NCBI GenBank assembly: GCA_046297935.1
Contig: JBKBHA010000001.1
Span: forward strand, 310,001 to 374,000
Reading direction: 5' to 3'
Length of the DNA stretch: 64,000 nt
DNA from: CAYMZZ01 sp046297935
GTDB lineage: Bacteria; Bacteroidota; Bacteroidia; Chitinophagales; Chitinophagaceae
A model generated the notes under the pieces. The model made no database searches. It worked only from the letters and a program-made list of their open reading frames with translations, and was not told where the DNA came from. The position numbers and the translations under genes were made by a program. This document shows, in pieces, positions 9,969 to 18,194 of this stretch; the stretch's first letter is position 1, and each line of letters starts with the position of its first letter.

Positions 9969-11396
9969 ATGCCGTCAAGAAAAGAATTTTTGCAAACCGG
10001 TTCCTTGCTTTCTGCAGGAATGTTGATGGGTTGGCCCCAACTGAAAGCAGGCCTTGATTTTTCTCTCGAATCGAAGCGGCCCCTGTTAGCCGACCGCCGA
10101 TTTACCAGTAAGGCGGTTGAAGCAACCATTGAACGTCTTAAGAAGGGGATGAAGAATGAAGAACTGGCATGGTTATTTGAAAACTGCTTTCCCAATACAC
10201 TCGATACCACGGTTGATTTTTCAGAGAAGAATGGCGTACCCGACACCTATGTGATCACAGGCGACATTGATGCCATGTGGCTTCGCGACAGCACCGCACA
10301 GGTTTGGCCTTATTTGTCGTTAATGAAGGAAGATCGGCAACTACAAACGCTGATTGAAGGAGTGATCAGGAGGCAGACAAGATGCATTTTACTTGATCCT
10401 TATGCTAATTCATTTTACAAAGATGGCAGCCGTGTAAGCGAGTGGAAAGAAACTGACCGCACTGAAATGCGTCCCGGAGTACACGAGCGTAAATGGGAGA
10501 TCGATTCGCTTTGTTATCCAGTTAGACTGGCCTGGCACTATTGGAAAATTACTGGCGACAGCAAGCCACTTAACAGCGACTGGGCAGAAGGCATCCGGCT
10601 GACCGTACAGACCTTCCGGCAACAACAGCGCAAGGAAGGCAGAGGGCCCTATAAATTTCAGCGGCTTACCGACTGGGCAACCGACGGCGTACCCATAGAA
10701 GGATACGGATATCCAGTAAAACCGAACGGCCTTATCTGTTCCATTTTCAGGCCAAGCGATGATGCTACCGTTTTTCCTTATCTGATACCAAGTAATTTTT
10801 TCGCGGTAAAATCATTGCAGCAGGCTGCAGAGATGTTAAAAGCTACTCATCAATTGCCAGAGCTGGCAAATGAATGTATGGTACTGGCATCGGAAGTTCA
10901 GCAGGCACTTAAATGGAATGCAACTACCGAACACCAAAAGCATGGGCGGGTATATTGCTATGAAGTAAATGGATTCGGCAGTCATTTGCTCATGGATGAT
11001 GCTAATGTACCTTCATTGCTCGCGCTTCCCTATCTGGGCACGGTTGACCGAAATGATGCTGTTTACATAAATACGAGGAGATTGATTTTGTCAAACGACA
11101 ATCCATTCTACTTTAGTGGTAAAGCAGCTAAAGGCATTGGCAGTCCGCACACTGGTATCGATTTGATCTGGCCGATAGCTCTCACCATGCAAGCGCATAC
11201 CAGCCTGTCTGATGAAGAAATTCGTCAGTGTCTGAAGACCCTGCAGACCACTCATGCGGGCACGGGTTTTATGCACGAATCTTTTCATAAAGATGACCCG
11301 TCGAAATTTACGCGTAAATGGTTTGCCTGGGCCAATACCCTTTTCGGAGAGCTCATCCTGAAACTTTATAATCAAAAAACCCACCTGTTAACCTAA
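9969..11396 (+). CDS. Glycoside hydrolase family 125 exo-alpha-1,6-mannosidase (DUF1237)
   Basis: 475 residues. GH125 enzymes are metal-independent inverting mannosidases acting on alpha-1,6 linkages. The signature TGDIDAMWLRDSTAQVWPYL lies near residue 100; FRPSDDAT and the later GFMHESFHKDDP hold the candidate acid (Asp) and base (Glu). The N-terminus (MPSRKEFLQTG, then a short hydrophobic stretch with no Arg pair) resembles a weak Tat-like or Sec signal, so export is probable but not certain. Pairing with GH92 is a common arrangement in loci for mannose-capped glycans. A sialidase-like gene follows after 15 bp. Confidence 0.93.
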   Translation: MPSRKEFLQTGSLLSAGMLMGWPQLKAGLDFSLESKRPLLADRRFTSKAVEATIERLKKGMKNEELAWLFENCFPNTLDTTVDFSEKNGVPDTYVITGDIDAMWLRDSTAQVWPYLSLMKEDRQLQTLIEGVIRRQTRCILLDPYANSFYKDGSRVSEWKETDRTEMRPGVHERKWEIDSLCYPVRLAWHYWKITGDSKPLNSDWAEGIRLTVQTFRQQQRKEGRGPYKFQRLTDWATDGVPIEGYGYPVKPNGLICSIFRPSDDATVFPYLIPSNFFAVKSLQQAAEMLKATHQLPELANECMVLASEVQQALKWNATTEHQKHGRVYCYEVNGFGSHLLMDDANVPSLLALPYLGTVDRNDAVYINTRRLILSNDNPFYFSGKAAKGIGSPHTGIDLIWPIALTMQAHTSLSDEEIRQCLKTLQTTHAGTGFMHESFHKDDPSKFTRKWFAWANTLFGELILKLYNQKTHLLT

Positions 11397-11411
11397 CAAA
11401 ACTGTTTGCTC

Positions 11412-12458
11412 ATGTTGAAATACAGAGGCTGTTTGCTTGTATTAGGTTTACTGCTGTTTGGATCTTCCTGCAGGATCGGCGTGGAGGAATCTTGGAAGGT
11501 AGATGGTGAGTTTATATTCGACAGCGCTCCATTTGCGAATTGTCATGCCTCCACAATAGCCGAAACTCCGGATGGGTTAGTGGCGGCCTGGTTTGGCGGC
11601 ACTGAAGAAAAAAACCCGGATGTGGAAATCTGGCTGAGCCGGAAGGAGAATGGTAGTTGGACCAGGCCGGAAAGCGTGGCAAATGGTATACAAAATGATA
11701 CACTTCGTTATCCTTGTTGGAATCCTGTTTTGTTTCAATATCCCGGTGGTCCGTTGCTATTGTTTTACAAGGTGGGCCCCGATCCGGTAGCCTGGTGGGG
11801 TGAGTATATTGTTTCAAACGACAATGGTCGCAATTGGTCTGAGCCTGTTCGACTGGCTGATAGCCTGCTGGGGCCAATCAAGAACAAACCAGTATTGCTC
11901 AGGGATGGTCGACTCGTCGCCCCTTCCAGTACGGAAAATCCAACGGATGGGCGCTGGCAGGTGCATCTGGAGATCAGTGCAGACACTGGTAAATCATGGG
12001 TCAGGACGCCGCCTCTGAACGATGGATTAAAATTTCATATCATTCAGCCCAGTTTATTATTGCACGGAGGCGACTCACTGCAATTGCTTTGTCGCAGTAT
12101 GGAAAACCGACTGGTAAGTATCTGGTCGGTTGATTACGGCAAAAGCTGGGGAGCTGCTGATACTGTATCAGTACCCAATCCGAATTCAGGCACCGATGCT
12201 GTGACGCTGCAAAATGGCTGGCAATTGCTCGTGTACAATCCAACCCAACGATACGAAGGTAAATGGGGTGGTTCCCGTTCCCCATTGAGCGTGGCTATTT
12301 CGCGCGATGGTATCCGATGGAACAAGATAGCCGACCTGGAGACAGAGGCCGGCGAGTTTTCCTATCCGGCAGTTATTCAGGCAGCCAATGGTGATGTGCA
12401 TATTACTTACACCTGGAAACGCGAGAAAGTGAAGCATTGCACACTTCGGCAAATGTGA
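11412..12458 (+). CDS. Sialidase-superfamily Asp-box (BNR) beta-propeller lipoprotein
   Basis: 348 residues from ATG 11412; a TTG six bases upstream is also in frame, but the ATG gives the cleaner signal peptide with lipobox Cys20 (FGSSC). Four Asp-box repeats are visible: SNDNGRNWSEP, SADTGKSWVRTP, SVDYGKSWGAAD and SRDGIRW, as in six-bladed sialidase propellers. The opening ANCHASTIAETPDGLVAAWF is typical of the BNR family often labelled exo-alpha-sialidase. True sialidase activity is not established: the Arg triad cannot be confirmed by eye. As the last gene of the mannosidase operon it probably acts on the same glycan. Its last codons run into the repeat array downstream. Confidence 0.82.
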   Translation: MLKYRGCLLVLGLLLFGSSCRIGVEESWKVDGEFIFDSAPFANCHASTIAETPDGLVAAWFGGTEEKNPDVEIWLSRKENGSWTRPESVANGIQNDTLRYPCWNPVLFQYPGGPLLLFYKVGPDPVAWWGEYIVSNDNGRNWSEPVRLADSLLGPIKNKPVLLRDGRLVAPSSTENPTDGRWQVHLEISADTGKSWVRTPPLNDGLKFHIIQPSLLLHGGDSLQLLCRSMENRLVSIWSVDYGKSWGAADTVSVPNPNSGTDAVTLQNGWQLLVYNPTQRYEGKWGGSRSPLSVAISRDGIRWNKIADLETEAGEFSYPAVIQAANGDVHITYTWKREKVKHCTLRQM

Positions 12459-12730
12459 AAACGAGACGCCGGCCTGCCGGCCGGCAAATGTGGAAACCTG
12501 CCTGCCGGCAGGCAGGTGTGCAAATGTGGAAATGTGAAAATGTGGAAATGTGGAAATGAGCAAATGAGCGAATGAGCAAATGAGCGAATGAGCAAATGAG
12601 AGACACCTCAACAACTAAACACCTCAACAACTAAACACCTCAACAACTAAACACCTCAACAACTAAACACCTCAACAACTAAACACCTCAACATCTAAAC
12701 AACTAAACACCTCAACACCTCAACAACCCA
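12451..12730. repeat. 8-bp-register tandem repeat array with flanking palindromes
   Basis: The gap contains no gene. Single aaatgtgg-type words lie at 12451-12458 (the end of the sialidase-like gene) and 12486-12493, with a perfect 22-bp palindrome at 12496-12517 (ACCTGCCTGCC and its complement). From 12522 to 12600 about ten head-to-tail 8-mers follow (aaatgtgg, then aaatgagc/gaatgagc). From 12603 to 12682 there are five perfect 16-bp copies of acacctcaacaactaa, themselves two 8-mers, then degenerate 8-mers to 12730. It is not a CRISPR array, as there are no unique spacers. Confidence 0.9.
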
Positions 12731-12780
12731 GCATTTTAGCTGATTTTCGTCAGGATGCAAGTTTCGAAAGAATAAATGTA

Positions 12781-12788
12781 TAGTTTTG
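12781..12788 (+). promoter_or_regulatory. Bacteroidota -7 element TAGTTTTG
   Basis: An exact TAnnTTTG match lies just before the CNGKC protein gene. The -33 position has only TTTC (12762-12765). The GTG start at 12796 is 8 nt beyond the element, so the transcript would have almost no leader. Confidence 0.5.
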
Positions 12789-12795
12789 CGAAATC

Positions 12796-13170
12796 GTGCA
12801 TCGTTTTGTAGCGACCATACTACTTTTTTCTTTCCTGGGCCAAAGCTTCAGCCAGGGCTGGTATTACCTCGGCTATCTGGTTCAGAAGGAGGAGTATATG
12901 AAGCGTTGCGTCAACAAAGCGCTTCCTCAGCTTCGCTGTAATGGTAAGTGTCAGCTGATGCAAAAAATAAAAGCGCAGGAAGAAAAGGAGCAGGGGCAGC
13001 CGCCGGAAATGAAACTGGCTGCCAAACTCGATGTGCTTTCCTCCAAATCATTCTTCACTGTTCCTTTGCCTGTACAGACTGCGGCCTCTCCAAACTGGTC
13101 GGCGCCCCGCGCAATGGGTATGCCCATTGATCAGGCAAGCTCCATTTTTCATCCGCCCAATCCTGCCTAA
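12796..13170 (+). CDS. Small exported Cys-motif protein (CNGKC) upstream of the MbnP cluster
   Basis: 124 residues from a GTG start. The N-terminus is a plausible signal peptide or membrane segment (VATILLFSFLGQSFSQ), followed by an aromatic stretch WYYLGY and three cysteines at 38, 48 and 52 within a Cys-x9-CNGKC pattern. The rest is charged, then Pro-rich. Short Bacteroidota proteins with this CNGKC core often sit next to metal-transport or cytochrome genes; I know of no assigned function. Spacing to the MbnP-like gene is 226 bp, so it may be a separate unit. The Cys set suggests metal binding or a disulfide, which is inference. Confidence 0.7.
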   Translation: MHRFVATILLFSFLGQSFSQGWYYLGYLVQKEEYMKRCVNKALPQLRCNGKCQLMQKIKAQEEKEQGQPPEMKLAAKLDVLSSKSFFTVPLPVQTAASPNWSAPRAMGMPIDQASSIFHPPNPA

Positions 13171-13396
13171 ACTTTCCTATTGTGCGTAGTCCCACCGGGA
13201 TTATGTTTTTATTCCAGTAATTATTTCAAATAACCACCTCACGTGGTCAGGAATCATCATTGGTATGATCCTGTATTGATGCGGAGGATGAGAATATCGC
13301 TGACTGTTATGATCTATGCAGTTTGGCTGATCATTCTTGCCCTTCAATACAATTGGGTCATGTCTATTATTAAAAATCTTTTTTGAACTATAACAA

Positions 13397-14212
13397 ATGA
13401 AACATACTTTCTTCCGCTTAACGCTGGCGCTGGTCAGCTGTAGCATGGTCTTCGCTACCTGTAAAAAGGAAGATACAGGCGGCGATTCAAACAAAATGGT
13501 ATCCATGACGGTAGAGTTCGACAATATTGTTGGCGGACAGAACCTTTTTTTGAACACCGTAAACTATACTAATGCTGCAGGCGAAACCTTCAATGTTACC
13601 CTGCTTCAATATTTTGTGAGCAATATCAGGTTGCGGAAAACGGATGGTAGCTGGTATACATTAAACCAGGACTCCAGTTATTTCCTTATCAAGGAAGGCG
13701 ATCCTGCAACGCGCTTTGCCCGCTTTAAAGCGCCTGTAGGTGATTACGATCGCTTATCATTTATTTTAGGTGTTGATAGTTTACGCAGTACAATGGACAT
13801 CAGCCAACGTACCGGCGTACTTGATCCATCGGGCGGGCACGATAATGGTATGTACTGGGGCTGGAACAGCGGATATATTTTCTTTAAAATGGAGGGCATT
13901 TCCCCGTCGGCCCCGGTTGATCCTACCGGTCAAAATAAATTCCGCTATCATATCGGTGGTTTTGGCGGCTATTCAGCACCAACTCTCAGCAATATCAAGA
14001 CGATTGAATTGGATTTGAGCAATTCGGGAATAGCCCTTGCCCGCGAAGGGCGTACAGCCAATATTCACCTGCTGGTTGATATTTTGAAAGCATTTAATGG
14101 CCCCACCACACTTAGTATCGCCGCTAATTCAACAGTTATGTTCAGCGACTACAGCGTGAATATTGCCAATAATTATAAAGACATGTTTTATCACGATCAT
14201 ACTGAAAACTAA
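13397..14212 (+). CDS. MbnP-like lipoprotein
   Basis: 271 residues with a lipoprotein-type signal (VFATC, Cys22). The body matches the MbnP family: an SMTVEFDNIVGGQ opening strand, YFVSNIRLRKTDGSW, FILGVD and the diagnostic GMYWGWNSGYIFFKMEG stretch rich in Trp. In methanotrophs MbnP works beside the di-heme enzyme MbnH, which oxidises a Trp of MbnP to kynurenine; MbnP is implicated in copper handling. Here the next gene, 5 bp downstream, encodes a di-heme peroxidase of that type. No methanobactin biosynthesis genes are visible. Confidence 0.88.
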   Translation: MKHTFFRLTLALVSCSMVFATCKKEDTGGDSNKMVSMTVEFDNIVGGQNLFLNTVNYTNAAGETFNVTLLQYFVSNIRLRKTDGSWYTLNQDSSYFLIKEGDPATRFARFKAPVGDYDRLSFILGVDSLRSTMDISQRTGVLDPSGGHDNGMYWGWNSGYIFFKMEGISPSAPVDPTGQNKFRYHIGGFGGYSAPTLSNIKTIELDLSNSGIALAREGRTANIHLLVDILKAFNGPTTLSIAANSTVMFSDYSVNIANNYKDMFYHDHTEN

Positions 14213-14217
14213 CTACT

Positions 14218-15231
14218 ATGAACAGGAGGTATTGGTGGATTTCGGGATTGTTTTTATTGCTGGTTTCCTGTAGTAAAGAAATTTTCTCCGGCTTTCAGGG
14301 TTTCCAGAATCCCTCACATTTTCCCGAACCCGTTTATCGTTTTGCCGACAATGAAATTTCGGAGGCGAAATTTGTGTTGGGGCGAAAGTTATTCTACGAG
14401 CCCCGACTGTCGCGCAACAATACTATTTCCTGTGGTAGTTGTCATATACAATCGTCAGCGTTTACACAGCACGGTCACGATGTCAGTCACGGCATCGATG
14501 ACCGGCTGGGTACGCGCAATTCACCACCCATTATGAACCTGGCCTGGATGCCGACTTTTTTCTGGGATGGTGGTGTATTTGACCTTGATCTGCAGCCGAT
14601 AGTACCCATCACTAATCATGTAGAAATGGATGAGACCGTTGAGAATGTGCTGCAAAAATTGCGTGCTCATGCTGATTACCCGGGAATGTTTAAGAAGGCC
14701 TTTGGTGATACAGCTATTAATACCGCACGAACCATGAAGGCTTTGTCGCAATTCATGCTTTTGTGCGTCAGCGCTCAGTCGAAATATGACAGCGTTAAGC
14801 AAAATTTGGGCGCAAGGTTTACCGAATCCGAACAGGCCGGTTATACGTTTTTTCAACAGAAATGCGCCAATTGCCATAAAGAACCGCTGTTCAGCGATTT
14901 CAGTTTTAAGAATAACGGAATTGCTATTGGATTAAATGACGATATGGGTCGCTATATGGTCACTCTCAACGAGCAGGACCGGTATCGATTTAAGGTGCCC
15001 AGCCTTCGAAATGTGGAGTTGACCGCTCCTTATATGCATGATGGGCGTTTCATTACGCTCGACGCTGCGTTGGAACACTACCGAGCACAGGTACAACAAA
15101 CACCCAATCTTGATCCCCAGTTGAAAGATGGTATACCAATGACTGATACCGAAAAGGCCAATCTGATTGCGTTTTTGAAGACGCTCACCGATCGCCATTT
15201 TTTAACAAACAAACTTTTAGCTGAACAATAA
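14218..15231 (+). CDS. Di-heme cytochrome c peroxidase family protein (MauG/MbnH-like)
   Basis: 337 residues with a lipoprotein-like signal (LLVSC). Two haem c sites are seen: CGSCH at residues 72-76 and CANCH at 216-220, the arrangement of the bacterial cytochrome c peroxidase/MauG superfamily. The downstream VPSLRNVELTAPYMHDGRF motif is also typical. It should act in the periplasm. The position directly after the MbnP-like gene favours an MbnH role (post-translational oxidation of MbnP Trp) over a simple peroxide scavenger, though the two cannot be separated by sequence alone. Confidence 0.93.
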   Translation: MNRRYWWISGLFLLLVSCSKEIFSGFQGFQNPSHFPEPVYRFADNEISEAKFVLGRKLFYEPRLSRNNTISCGSCHIQSSAFTQHGHDVSHGIDDRLGTRNSPPIMNLAWMPTFFWDGGVFDLDLQPIVPITNHVEMDETVENVLQKLRAHADYPGMFKKAFGDTAINTARTMKALSQFMLLCVSAQSKYDSVKQNLGARFTESEQAGYTFFQQKCANCHKEPLFSDFSFKNNGIAIGLNDDMGRYMVTLNEQDRYRFKVPSLRNVELTAPYMHDGRFITLDAALEHYRAQVQQTPNLDPQLKDGIPMTDTEKANLIAFLKTLTDRHFLTNKLLAEQ

Positions 15232-15241
15232 ACAATCAAAA

Positions 15242-15676
15242 ATGAAGAGAATCTCAATTTTAGCCACGGTTGCTGTAATGGCAGTGGCCTGCAATCAACA
15301 GGATCAATCTGCTGAAAAAGCTGAGCACACTGTGGCGTCGGCAAAAAAAGAAAAATCCTGGAAAGAAATGGACGAATTTCATGCCACACTCTCGGCCACT
15401 TTTCACCCTGCCGAGTCAGGCAACCTGCAGCCGGTAAAAGATAGCGCGCAGGTACTGGTTAGTCGTGCCGAAACGTGGAAGTCCGGATCGGTGCCTGAGG
15501 GGTACGATGCTGCTGTAGCAGCACCGCTGCTGGCCCGTTTGTCGGCACAGGCTATAGCGTTGCAGGGTCAGGTACAACAGGCGGCCAGCGACTCGGTACT
15601 AACCGTTGAGATAACCAGGCTGCATGATATTTACCACGAGATTACTGAGAAGTGTAATGCAGAAGAACACCATTAA
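15242..15676 (+). CDS. Small helical lipoprotein in the MbnP/MbnH operon, function unknown
   Basis: 144 residues; lipobox VAVAC with Cys17. The mature part is Ala-rich and predicted helical (WKEMDEFHATLSATFHPAESG, then VPEGYDAAVAAPLLARLSAQ), ending in CNAEEHH. The helical character and terminal Cys/His recall small four-helix periplasmic proteins, perhaps a metal carrier, but there is no firm family match. It starts 10 bp after the peroxidase gene and is followed 12 bp later by the DUF2911 gene, so it belongs to the same operon. Confidence 0.8.
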   Translation: MKRISILATVAVMAVACNQQDQSAEKAEHTVASAKKEKSWKEMDEFHATLSATFHPAESGNLQPVKDSAQVLVSRAETWKSGSVPEGYDAAVAAPLLARLSAQAIALQGQVQQAASDSVLTVEITRLHDIYHEITEKCNAEEHH

Positions 15677-15688
15677 TCAGGTATAATT

Positions 15689-16312
15689 ATGAAGAAGATA
15701 ATGATACTGGCCCTTCCCGTTATTTTGTTGGCATGTACCAATGAAACTGAGAAGGTAAAATCGGAAAAGGCAGACCCGCATGCCGGCCATCGAATGGGAA
15801 ATGACGTTGAGTCCGATTATGCTGATGACGTTAATACCGGACGGATAAAGCCCGACACCATGAAGGGAAGTCCACACCGAGTAGCCATGGCAACCGTGGG
15901 AGGTACCCATGTACATATTGAATACAGTTCGCCGGGCGTAAAGGGAAGGACAATTTGGGGTGGCCTCGTTGCCTGGGATCAGGTGTGGGTGGCCGGCGCC
16001 CATCAGGCGACCAGCGTGAGGTTTTACAAAGATGTTTCAATCGACAACACACATATTCCAGCCGGCACTTATGCCATTTTCGCCATACCCGGCCAGCGGG
16101 AATGGACGCTTATTTTGAATAGCCGCTACGACCAGCATTTGGTCGATGACTATAACCCGGCGGAAGATCTGGTTCGGGTGAAGCTGAAGCCGGAAGAACA
16201 TAGTATGATGGAACGGCTCACTTATCGGGTAGAGCCGGTGAGTGGCGATTCCGGTACCATTGACCTGATGTGGGAAAAGCTCAAATTGAGTTTGCCCTTT
16301 AAAATCCTTTGA
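15689..16312 (+). CDS. DUF2911 domain lipoprotein
   Basis: 207 residues, lipobox LLAC with Cys16. A short His/Met-bearing linker (DPHAGHRMG) precedes the DUF2911 domain, recognisable from GSPHRVAMATVGGTHVHIEY, SPGVKGRTIWGGLV, GTYAIFAIPG and EWTLILN. DUF2911 proteins are small beta-rich exported proteins common in Bacteroidota; no activity is known to me. The His/Met linker fits a periplasm involved in copper handling, which is inference from this operon. The next gene starts after 1 bp. Confidence 0.88.
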   Translation: MKKIMILALPVILLACTNETEKVKSEKADPHAGHRMGNDVESDYADDVNTGRIKPDTMKGSPHRVAMATVGGTHVHIEYSSPGVKGRTIWGGLVAWDQVWVAGAHQATSVRFYKDVSIDNTHIPAGTYAIFAIPGQREWTLILNSRYDQHLVDDYNPAEDLVRVKLKPEEHSMMERLTYRVEPVSGDSGTIDLMWEKLKLSLPFKIL

Positions 16313-16313
16313 A

Positions 16314-17240
16314 ATGAAGCGTTGTTTTCTTTTTTCTCTCATATTGATACTGTGTGCCGCTAATGCCCGGGCCTGCGATATATGCGGGTCCGGTGCAGGC
16401 GGCGGTTATATGGGCCTGCTGCCAGGCTTTCGCAATAAATTTGTCAGTGTTCGTTATTCCTTCAATAGCCTGAAGAGTCACCTGGGTCCGCGTGGCACCA
16501 GCACCTATTTAACCAGTGTTGAGAATTACCGGATGCTGGAGCTTTGGGGAGCTGCCAATATTGGCAAGCACTATCGGATTGCTGCTTTTCTGCCCGTCAA
16601 CTTTATTGAGCGTTCAAATGGGATGGGTCAATTCAACCGTTCTGGTTTGGGCGATATTTCGATGATCGGGTACCGGCTGCTTTTCTCCGGAAATAGAACC
16701 AACAGGCAGGGTGCTGCCATACAACAGTCGCTGTGGGGAGGACTTGGAATAAAGCTACCTACAGGCGATTACAATCCCGAAGAGGCTAATGTGCAGAACG
16801 CTGTACAAAACACGTTTCAATTGGGAACGGGAAGTATTGACCTCGGTTTTCATTTGCTTTATGACCTTCAGGTGCAGGATTGGGGACTTAATCTGAATGC
16901 GTCATACAAATTGAACACTCTTAACAAATACGATTATCAATACGGCAACAAAATTACCAGCAATGCACTGTTTTATTATCAATGGAGGCCGGGCAACAAA
17001 TGGAGCCTGAAGCCTAACACAGGATTGATGTTTGAGCGTTCCGCCAAAGACCGGAACGCTGCGAAAGAGGAAGTATGGGCCACCGGTGGCTATACCCTGA
17101 TGGGTACCTTAGGACTTGAAATGGCTTTTGACCAAATCGGCATGGGAATGAACTGGCAGTCTCCTTTGACACAACGCCTGGGTGAGGAAAAGTTAAGTGC
17201 TCGCGACAGAGGAATGATCTATTTGAGCTATTCGTTTTGA
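16314..17240 (+). CDS. Outer membrane beta-barrel protein of the MbnP/MbnH operon
   Basis: 308 residues with a Sec signal ending at NARA; the mature protein begins with a CDICGSGAGGGYMG segment, then alternating aromatic and polar strands and a C-terminal SYSF typical of outer membrane barrels. Its function is unassigned; the pair of Cys at the mature start may bind metal or form a disulfide. The gene is the last of a tight five-gene run starting with the MbnP-like protein, so it is a candidate outer membrane partner for metal uptake. Confidence 0.8.
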   Translation: MKRCFLFSLILILCAANARACDICGSGAGGGYMGLLPGFRNKFVSVRYSFNSLKSHLGPRGTSTYLTSVENYRMLELWGAANIGKHYRIAAFLPVNFIERSNGMGQFNRSGLGDISMIGYRLLFSGNRTNRQGAAIQQSLWGGLGIKLPTGDYNPEEANVQNAVQNTFQLGTGSIDLGFHLLYDLQVQDWGLNLNASYKLNTLNKYDYQYGNKITSNALFYYQWRPGNKWSLKPNTGLMFERSAKDRNAAKEEVWATGGYTLMGTLGLEMAFDQIGMGMNWQSPLTQRLGEEKLSARDRGMIYLSYSF

Positions 17241-17271
17241 GCAGCCATCAATTATTTCCGCAAGATTCGGG

Positions 17272-17302
17272 TTGCCCGGGGTTGCGGCGTAGGCTAGTTT
17301 TG
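17272..17302 (+). promoter_or_regulatory. Promoter of the AraC-alkyltransferase gene (TTG-N20-TAGTTTTG)
   Basis: TTG at 17272-17274 and TAGTTTTG at 17295-17302 are separated by 20 bp, as in the Bacteroidota sigma-A consensus. The ATG at 17320 is 17 bp beyond, giving a very short leader. Confidence 0.6.
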
Positions 17303-17319
17303 TATCACAATTGAAAGCG

Positions 17320-18165
17320 ATGGCAACTAGTGACACATATAACTACCAGCGGATTGCAGAGGCGATAGACTATATGCGTGAGCATTTTCGTGAACAACCA
17401 TCGCTCGATGAATTGGCTGCTCGTGTGCACCTGAGCCCGTTTCATTTTCAGCGAATTTTCACCGAATGGGCAGGCGTAAGTCCGAAGAAATTTCTGCAGT
17501 TTCTGACGCTCGATTATGCAAAAGGTCTGATTCGCCAACAGTCGGCCAGTCTGCTCGATACAGCCTACGAATCCGGCTTGTCGGGTACCGGCCGCTTACA
17601 CGATCTCTTTATACAGATAGAAGGAATGACACCCGGCGAATACCGCAACGGTGGTGAGTCGCTTCAGATCAATTACAGTTTTGCCGAAAGCCCCTTCGGA
17701 GAGATACTGGTTGCTTCAACCACAAAAGGCATTTGTTATATGGCTTTTGTCGAAGATCAGTCGGCTTTTGATCGACTGATGGAACTTTTCCCCAATGCCC
17801 GATTTCAGCAGGTGGTGGACCGTAACCAGCAGAATGCCCTTTTTATTTTTAACCAGGACTGGAAGCAGCTGGATCAGATCAAACTCCATTTAAAGGGCAC
17901 TGAATTTCAGTTGAAGGTTTGGGATTCGTTACTTAAAATACCTTTCGGGGCCCTGTCCACTTACAGTGATATTGCCGGCAACATCGATCAACCCAATGCA
18001 CAGCGCGCGGTGGGTTCCGCAATCGGCCAGAATCCGGTAGCCTATCTGATCCCCTGTCATCGGGTGATTCAATCAACAGGACAAACCGGTAACTATTACT
18101 GGGGACCAGTTCGGAAATCGGCTATTATTGGCTGGGAGGCAGCCCGCCTTATTCCGGGCGGTTAG
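17320..18165 (+). CDS. AraC-type HTH fused to methylated-DNA-protein cysteine methyltransferase (Ada-like)
   Basis: 281 residues from ATG 17320 (a TTG at 17311 is also in frame). Residues 1-100 are an AraC HTH domain (SLDELAARVHLSPFHFQRIF, MTPGEYR). Residues 115-281 are the alkyltransferase: the ribonuclease-like lobe, then VWDSLLKIPFGALSTYSDIA, the DNA-binding helix region QRAVGSAIGQNPVAYL and the acceptor Cys246 in IPCHRV. It repairs O6-alkylguanine by irreversible self-alkylation and probably regulates its own or other genes. The N-terminal Ada domain with the zinc-bound phosphotriester-accepting Cys is absent, so the sensor must differ from E. coli Ada. Confidence 0.93.
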   Translation: MATSDTYNYQRIAEAIDYMREHFREQPSLDELAARVHLSPFHFQRIFTEWAGVSPKKFLQFLTLDYAKGLIRQQSASLLDTAYESGLSGTGRLHDLFIQIEGMTPGEYRNGGESLQINYSFAESPFGEILVASTTKGICYMAFVEDQSAFDRLMELFPNARFQQVVDRNQQNALFIFNQDWKQLDQIKLHLKGTEFQLKVWDSLLKIPFGALSTYSDIAGNIDQPNAQRAVGSAIGQNPVAYLIPCHRVIQSTGQTGNYYWGPVRKSAIIGWEAARLIPGG

Positions 18166-18194
18166 TGTTTCTTTTTAATCAAAAAACACAGATC

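Noticed and set aside
12186..12630. Long minus-strand open frames full of SFAHLLI and PAGRQ-like words
   Set aside because: They are translations of the 8-bp repeats and palindromes; an 8-nt period opens all frames equally.
12603..12730. Possible CRISPR array
   Set aside because: Repeats are contiguous with no unique spacers and no cas genes are near.
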